Source: Thermodesulfovibrionia bacterium (GTDB taxonomy: Bacteria; Nitrospirota; Thermodesulfovibrionia; UBA6902). From it: a stretch of 49,293 nt of DNA. The stretch covers positions 1 through 49,293 of the forward strand of contig CAMYND010000046.1 of NCBI GenBank assembly GCA_947259645.1, given 5' to 3'. Positions 44,389 through 49,293 of this stretch are shown here, piece by piece (position 1 is the first letter of the stretch; every line of letters starts with the position of its first letter). The notes under the pieces were generated by a model, which was not told where the DNA came from, did no database searches, and was given only the letters and a program-made list of their open reading frames with translations. The translations under genes were made by a program, and so were the position numbers.

Positions 44389-44613
44389 ATGCCGAAAAAA
44401 GAATCTTTTTTTGAAGACGACCCGTTGTGGTATAAAGACGCAATAATATACGAACTGCATGTCAAGACCTTCTTTGACAGCAGCGGAAGCGGCATTGGTG
44501 ATTTCAGGGGCCTTATACAATTGCAGACTATTATAATGTTAATCCCCGGTACGGGACCCTTCGGGACTTTAAGGACTTTCTGCGTGAGGCCCATAAACGG
44601 GGGATACGCGTAA
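44389..44613 (+). CDS. 5' piece of the trehalose synthase gene, broken
   Basis: Starts at ATG 44389. The first 43 residues match the N terminus of trehalose synthases ('DDPLWYKDAIIYELHVKTFF', then 'GSGIGDFRGLIQ'). After 'GLIQ' (codon ending 44520) the frame leaves the family: the true continuation, from '[20 protein letters not shown]', is in another frame starting at 44523. About 30 conserved residues that include the 'LWLLPFYPSP' and 'DDGYDI' regions are absent. Residues from 44 to the stop at 44613 are therefore nonsense. This piece and the next entry are one gene. Confidence 0.75.
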   Translation: MPKKESFFEDDPLWYKDAIIYELHVKTFFDSSGSGIGDFRGLIQLQTIIMLIPGTGPFGTLRTFCVRPINGGYA

Positions 44614-47600
44614 TAACCGAACTTGTCCTCAACCATACATCGGACCAGCATGTCTGGTTCCAGAAGTCACGCCGCGCAAAGCCGGGATCAGCATTACGCA
44701 ACTATTATGTATGGAACGATACTCCTGAAAAGTACGAGGATGCACGGATCATATTCAAGGACTTCGAGCCATCAAACTGGTCATGGGATCCTGTAGCAAA
44801 ACAGTACTTCTGGCACCGGTTTTTTTCTCATCAGCCTGATCTGAACTTTGATAGTCCCAGCCTTCAAAAAGCGATCATGAAGGTTCTTGACTTCTGGTTT
44901 GAACTCGGAATAGACGGCGTGCGTCTTGATGCAATACCTTATTTATATGAGAGAGAAGGGACAAACTGCGAGAACCTTCCCGAGACCTATGCGTTTTTGA
45001 AAAAGTTGAGAAAATATCTTGACAGCAGGTATAAGAACAAAATGTTCCTTGCGGAAGCGAACCAGTGGCCAGAGGATGCAGTTGCTTATCTGGGTAAGGG
45101 AGACATATGCCATATGGCCTTTCATTTTCCTATCATGCCGCGGATGTTTATGGCCCTGCAGATGGCGGACCGTTTTCCCATAGTTGATATTCTTGATCAG
45201 ACCCCTGCTATTCCGGAGGACTGTCAATGGGCAATGTTTCTGAGAAATCATGATGAACTGACCTTGGAGATGGTCACCGATGAAGAGCGGGACTATATGT
45301 ACAATATTTATGCGAAAGATGCTGTGGCGCGTATCAATCTTGGGATCCGGAGGCGCCTGGCTCCTCTTCTTGGGAATAACAGAAAGAAAATTGAGTTAAT
45401 GAATGTTCTACTTTTTTCCCTGCCCGGAAGCCCTGTCATTTACTACGGTGATGAGATCGGGATGGGGGACAACTACTACCTCGGAGACCGGAACGGTGTG
45501 AGAACGCCCATGCAGTGGAGTGCTGACCGCAACGCGGGATTCTCACGTGTAAACCCTCAAAAGCTCTATCTCCCCGTAATCATTGACCCGGGGTACCATT
45601 ATGAGGCTGTGAATGTTGAAAACCAGCAGACGAGTTCAGCGTCACTTCTGTGGTGGATGAAACAGGCAATTGCTATTCGCAAACGGTTTAAAGCATTCAG
45701 CAGGGGTAGTCTTGAATTTCTACATCCTGATAATCCCAAAATTCTGGCTTTTATCAGGCACTATGATGATGAGACGCTCCTTGTTGTGACAAACCTGTCC
45801 AAATATGTACAGACAGCGGAACTTGATCTCACAAAATACGCGGGGTACTTTCCGGAAGAGGTCTTGAGCCACAATAAGTTTTCTCATATAAAGGAAACCC
45901 CCTACACGCTTACTTTCGCTCCATATGGTTATTATGTTTTTGAACTGAAAGAAGAAACGTCTGTTCCTGATGACTCCGGCACGTTGCAGGAGCTTCATGT
46001 CAGTGGACGCTGGGACAGCATATTTCAGGGAAAGGCTTTGGAGAGGCTTGAGCAGAAAATATTGCCCTCGTATCTGAAAAAGCAAAGGTGGTTTGGAGGT
46101 AAGGCCCGGACGATACGGAGACTGATAATTGAGGACAGGATTCCTGATAAAGAAAAGGCAACTACATCATTCTTTCTCCTGATAAAGGTAAATTATAATG
46201 AAGGACTGCCAGATACGTATGTCCTCCCGCTATCCTTTGCCTCACATGGTGAAATAGGCAGGCCTGCAGAGGAATTTATGGCAGACGGGCCGGCTGTACA
46301 GCTTGATGAAGACTGGATGAAGATAAATATCAAGAAGATTCTTGGAGACCGATCACAGGCAGTTGTATCACGACTTTTTGTAGACGGCAATGAAGGATTC
46401 CTCTTTGAAAGCATCTATAATTCTGACTGGAGAGAGAGTCTTCTCGAGAGGATAAGCCGGAGGAAGAGAATGAAAGGGCGGGCAGGACAGATCATATCCT
46501 ATCCGGGAACAGTGTTCAGAAAAGCACTTGGCGAGAGGAGCCTGCCTATTGATTCAACTGTGATCAAAGCAGAACAGAGCAATACATCCATTCAGTATGA
46601 CAATTCATTTTATTTCAAACTTTACAGGCGTACTGCAGAAGGAATGAACCCTGATATGGAAATTATACGTTTTCTTACCGCAAAAACAAAATTTACCCAC
46701 ATTTCCTCCTTTGCGGGAGCCCTGGAATACCGGGCAAAAGGAACCGGTTCCTGCGTGCTCGGCATGTTGCAGGAATTTGTTCCGAATCAGGGCGACGCCT
46801 GGATGTACGCGCTGGATGCAGTGAAACGATACTTTGATCGGCTGCTTTCAAAGAGGCACAATATCAGTGCTGATACATTGGCGATCTCTCTCTTTGACAT
46901 TGAGTCATCAGAAATGGAGCCGCAGGTTGAGGAGCTGGTGGGAGGGGTGAATCTTGAATTTTCCCGGCTGCTCGGGCAGAGAACAGCTGAACTCCACCTG
47001 GCACTGGCGTCTGTGGACGATGATCCTGATTTTTCCCCTGAGCCATTTTCTCTTCTCTACCAGCGATCCCTCTACCAATCCTTCCGCAGTCTCACAAGAA
47101 AGGTGTTTCAACCATTTGGAGGAAGCCTGAAGAGACTCCCTGAGAACATAAGAGATGAAGCTAAGAGCATATACGGGGCAGAGACAATCATTCTGAAGCA
47201 TTTTGAAAAAATTCTGAAGAAAAAAATATCTGTTACAAAAACTCGAATTCACGGAGATTATCATCTCGGGCAGGTCCTCTACACAGGGAAAGATTTTATT
47301 ATCATTGATTTTGAGGGAGAGCCGGCCCGGTCTCTGACTGAGAGAAAGATAAAACGATCCCCCCTTGTGGATATTGCGGGTATGCTCAGATCATTTCATT
47401 ACGCTGTTCATTGTGAATATTTCAATCATGTTTTGTTGCGACCTGAGGACGCCGCTGTGCTGCAGCAATGGCTTGATCTCTGGTATACGTGCACCGGGAA
47501 AGCCTTTCTGTCAGCATACAGATTAACAGCAGGAACTTCACCATTTATTCCGAAAGACCCGGATGAATTTCAGACCCTGATTGAGGTATTTATGCTTGAG

Positions 47601-47729
47601 AAAGCGGTCTATGAGCTGGGATATGAAATGAACAATCGGCCGGACTGGTTAGTCATTCCTATCAAAGGCATACAGGGTATACTTGGAACGCCCGGGCAGG
47701 ATGGCGGAATGAAAGGACTATCAGAGTGA
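44523..47729 (+). CDS. treS: trehalose synthase-maltokinase fusion (TreS-Mak), lacking its N-terminal end in this frame
   Basis: Homologous sequence runs unbroken from 44523 to the TGA at 47727-47729; the first in-frame ATG is 44877, already inside the catalytic domain, so the gene is not intact as given. The TreS part has '[17 protein letters not shown]' with the nucleophile Asp, '[13 protein letters not shown]' with the acid/base Glu, '[13 protein letters not shown]' and '[12 protein letters not shown]'. The C-terminal 570 residues are a maltokinase: '[16 protein letters not shown]' is its N-terminal cap, and '[27 protein letters not shown]' is the kinase catalytic and metal site (residues split by positions about 47250-47330). 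The fusion would interconvert trehalose and maltose, then phosphorylate maltose for GlgE. The end overlaps glgB. Confidence 0.88.
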   Translation, partial: ADYYNVNPRYGTLRDFKDFLREAHKRGIRVITELVLNHTSDQHVWFQKSRRAKPGSALRNYYVWNDTPEKYEDARIIFKDFEPSNWSWDPVAKQYFWHRFFSHQPDLNFDSPSLQKAIMKVLDFWFELGIDGVRLDAIPYLYEREGTNCENLPETYAFLKKLRKYLDSRYKNKMFLAEANQWPEDAVAYLGKGDICHMAFHFPIMPRMFMALQMADRFPIVDILDQTPAIPEDCQWAMFLRNHDELTLEMVTDEERDYMYNIYAKDAVARINLGIRRRLAPLLGNNRKKIELMNVLLFSLPGSPVIYYGDEIGMGDNYYLGDRNGVRTPMQWSADRNAGFSRVNPQKLYLPVIIDPGYHYEAVNVENQQTSSASLLWWMKQAIAIRKRFKAFSRGSLEFLHPDNPKILAFIRHYDDETLLVVTNLSKYVQTAELDLTKYAGYFPEEVLSHNKFSHIKETPYTLTFAPYGYYVFELKEETSVPDDSGTLQELHVSGRWDSIFQGKALERLEQKILPSYLKKQRWFGGKARTIRRLIIEDRIPDKEKATTSFFLLIKVNYNEGLPDTYVLPLSFASHGEIGRPAEEFMADGPAVQLDEDWMKINIKKILGDRSQAVVSRLFVDGNEGFLFESIYNSDWRESLLERISRRKRMKGRAGQIISYPGTVFRKALGERSLPIDSTVIKAEQSNTSIQYDNSFYFKLYRRTAEGMNPDMEIIRFLTAKTKFTHISSFAGALEYRAKGTGSCVLGMLQEFVPNQGDAWMYALDAVKRYFDRLLSKRHNISADTLAISLFDIESSEMEPQVEELVGGVNLEFSRLLGQRTAELHLALASVDDDPDFSPEPFSLLYQRSLYQSFRSLTRKVFQPFGGSLKRLPENIRDEAKSIYGAETIILKHFEKILKKKISVTKTRIHGDYHLGQVLYTGKDFIIIDFEGEPARSLTERKIKRSPLVDIAGMLRSFHYAVHCEYFNHVLLRPEDAAVLQQWLDLWYTCTGKAFLSAYRLTAGTSPFIPKDPDEFQTLIEVFMLEKAVYELGYEMNNRPDWLVIPIKGIQGILGTPGQDGGMKGLSE

Positions 47730-49293
47730 GTAAGTTCAGTGTCCTGCATTCAGTAAGTCGATTCACCGATTACGACATCTTTCTTTTTAAGGAAGGTGCC
47801 CATCATTCTCTTTATGAGAAAATGGGGTCACACATTATGGAAGTTGATGGTAGTGAGGGTACATACTTTGCTGTCTGGGCCCCCAATGCGGAGAGGGTGT
47901 CCGTAATTGGTGATTTTAATCAGTGGAATGCAGACACTCATTTCCTTAAAAAGAGGGAGGATGGTTCAGGCATCTTTGAGGGATTCATTCCGGGTATCGG
48001 CCACGGCTCATTATACAAATACCATATCAGATCAAGATTCAAGGGTTATAGAGCGGACAAAGGTGACCCCTTTGCCTTCTCCTGGCAAATGCCTCCTGAT
48101 ACAAGCTCTGTTGTGTGGGATTTATCGTATACGTGGAATGATTCCGAATGGGCAAAGACCCGTAACGTGAAAAATGCCCTTGATGCGCCGATGTCTGTGT
48201 ATGAGGTCCATCTCGGTTCCTGGCGGAGGGATCCGGATGATCCCAAGCGGCTTCTTTCCTATCGTGAAGTGGCCCCCCTCCTGGCTGATTACCTGATTGA
48301 TATGGGATTCACGCATGTTGAATTTATGCCGGTAACGGAACACCCATTTTACGGATCCTGGGGATATCAGTGCACAGGGTATTTTGCGCCGACAAGCCGC
48401 TACGGCACGCCGCAGGACTTTATGTACCTGATCGACTATCTTCACCAAAAAGGAAAAGGAGTGATACTTGACTGGGTGCCGTCACATTTTCCGGATGATG
48501 TGCACGGCCTTGTGTTTTTTGACGGCACGTATCTCTACGAACATGCGGACCGTAAAAAAGGGTACCATCCAGAATGGAAAAGCTACATATTCAATTGCGG
48601 ACGGAATGAGGTCCGCAATTTTTTATTAAACAGTGCCCTTTTCTGGCTCGGACAGTATCATGTTGACGGTCTCAGGGTCGATGCGGTAGCCTCCATGCTC
48701 TATCTTGACTATGGCCGGAAACACGGAGAATGGATTCCGAATGAGTACGGGGGAAAAGAGAATATTGAGGCAATCAGCTTCCTCAGAAAACTGAATGAAG
48801 TGATATATGAAAAGTACCCGGACGTGCAAACCATAGCAGAGGAGTCAACCTCATGGCCCATGGTTTCAAGACCCACGCACCTTGGCGGACTGGGTTTCGG
48901 CATGAAATGGAACATGGGATGGATGCATGACACGCTGGAGTATTTTTCAAAGGACCCTGTTTACCGTAAACATAATCATAACAAGATTACGTTCAGTCTG
49001 GTGTATGCCTTCCATGAAAACTTCATGCTCTCACTTTCACATGATGAAGTTGTCTATGGAAAGAAATCACTCATCGGGAAAATGCCCGGTGACGACTGGC
49101 AGAAATTTGCAAATCTCAGGCTCCTGTTCGGGTATATGTACTGTCATCCCGGAAAGAAACTGATCTTTATGGGGGGTGAAATCGGACAACCGAAGGAGTG
49201 GTCCCACGAGGAGGGCCTCCACTGGAAGCTTATGAAAGATCCCCGCCATTTCGAGCTGCGGCGCTGGGTGAGGGACTTGAACCTGTTTCTCTC
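47726..49293 (+). CDS. glgB: 1,4-alpha-glucan branching enzyme, 3' end cut off
   Basis: 522 codons are visible, open to the window end, from GTG 47726, which overlaps the TreS-Mak stop. Order: an N-terminal CBM48 ('[20 protein letters not shown]' near residues 51-70), then the GH13 barrel with '[18 protein letters not shown]', '[11 protein letters not shown]', nucleophile Asp in '[15 protein letters not shown]' near residue 316, acid/base Glu in '[11 protein letters not shown]' near residue 373 and the third acid in '[14 protein letters not shown]'. It has one CBM48 only, not the extra N-terminal domain of the long form. It makes alpha-1,6 branches in the glucan that GlgE extends. Translation is probably coupled to the fusion upstream. 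Confidence 0.93.
   Translation, partial: MSKFSVLHSVSRFTDYDIFLFKEGAHHSLYEKMGSHIMEVDGSEGTYFAVWAPNAERVSVIGDFNQWNADTHFLKKREDGSGIFEGFIPGIGHGSLYKYHIRSRFKGYRADKGDPFAFSWQMPPDTSSVVWDLSYTWNDSEWAKTRNVKNALDAPMSVYEVHLGSWRRDPDDPKRLLSYREVAPLLADYLIDMGFTHVEFMPVTEHPFYGSWGYQCTGYFAPTSRYGTPQDFMYLIDYLHQKGKGVILDWVPSHFPDDVHGLVFFDGTYLYEHADRKKGYHPEWKSYIFNCGRNEVRNFLLNSALFWLGQYHVDGLRVDAVASMLYLDYGRKHGEWIPNEYGGKENIEAISFLRKLNEVIYEKYPDVQTIAEESTSWPMVSRPTHLGGLGFGMKWNMGWMHDTLEYFSKDPVYRKHNHNKITFSLVYAFHENFMLSLSHDEVVYGKKSLIGKMPGDDWQKFANLRLLFGYMYCHPGKKLIFMGGEIGQPKEWSHEEGLHWKLMKDPRHFELRRWVRDLNLFL

Noticed and set aside
1-49293. CRISPR array, tRNA, rRNA or riboswitch
   Set aside because: No regularly spaced repeats, cloverleaf or conserved RNA core was recognised by eye; a covariance-model scan would be needed to exclude small RNAs.

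Overview
The window looks like a chromosomal piece from a Gram-negative bacterium, probably environmental and perhaps known only from assembled DNA. Evidence for Gram-negative: two lipobox lipoproteins, a Wza-type outer-membrane export protein, a Wzc-type co-polymerase/kinase, a GT9 (heptosyltransferase-family) enzyme and a cyclic glucan synthase. Gene content would fit a Desulfobacterota- or Nitrospirota-like lineage, but nothing here fixes the taxon. Most genes point to the plus strand with short or overlapping junctions. No rRNA, tRNA, CRISPR array or intact transposase was seen.

Region 1 (1-4.8 kb) is a compact peptide-modification (RiPP) locus: a PqqD-like carrier, a radical SAM/SPASM maturase, a 52-residue Cys-containing candidate precursor too short for ordinary gene calls, an unusual fusion of an S26-type peptidase to a nucleotidyltransferase, and an ABC-2 exporter pair. 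Region 2 (4.9-24.7 kb) is a Wzx/Wzy-type exopolysaccharide or O-antigen locus: export lipoprotein, Wzz-kinase, Wzy-like polymerase, Wzx flippase, a CDP-glycerol-type transferase, four other glycosyltransferases (GT4 twice, GT2, GT9), three methyltransferases, a DegT aminotransferase, a B12-type radical SAM enzyme, a SPASM radical SAM enzyme, WbqC, a PIG-L deacetylase and a WecA/MraY-like initiating transferase at the end. A 580-base gap after it holds a decayed IS3-family transposase fragment, an operator-like palindrome and a good promoter for the next gene.

Region 3 is the GlgE alpha-glucan pathway: glgE (25.3-27.3 kb), a treS-maltokinase fusion (44.4-47.7 kb) and glgB (47.7 kb to the window end, cut off). 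Together they would turn trehalose/maltose into maltose 1-phosphate and then branched alpha-glucan. The two halves are separated by a visibly GC-richer block (27.3-43.1 kb) with an eight-gene Mrp-like cation/proton antiporter operon carrying three NuoL/M/N-type subunits, the last of which has lost two key charged residues, and a convergent giant cyclic beta-1,2-glucan synthase gene (ndvB-like).

A recurring oddity: three large conserved genes (a GT4 glycosyltransferase near 13.45 kb, ndvB near 35.2 kb and treS near 44.5 kb) each lack about 25-40 conserved codons at one point, two with a frameshift. This may be assembly collapse or real decay and should be settled before any functional reading.
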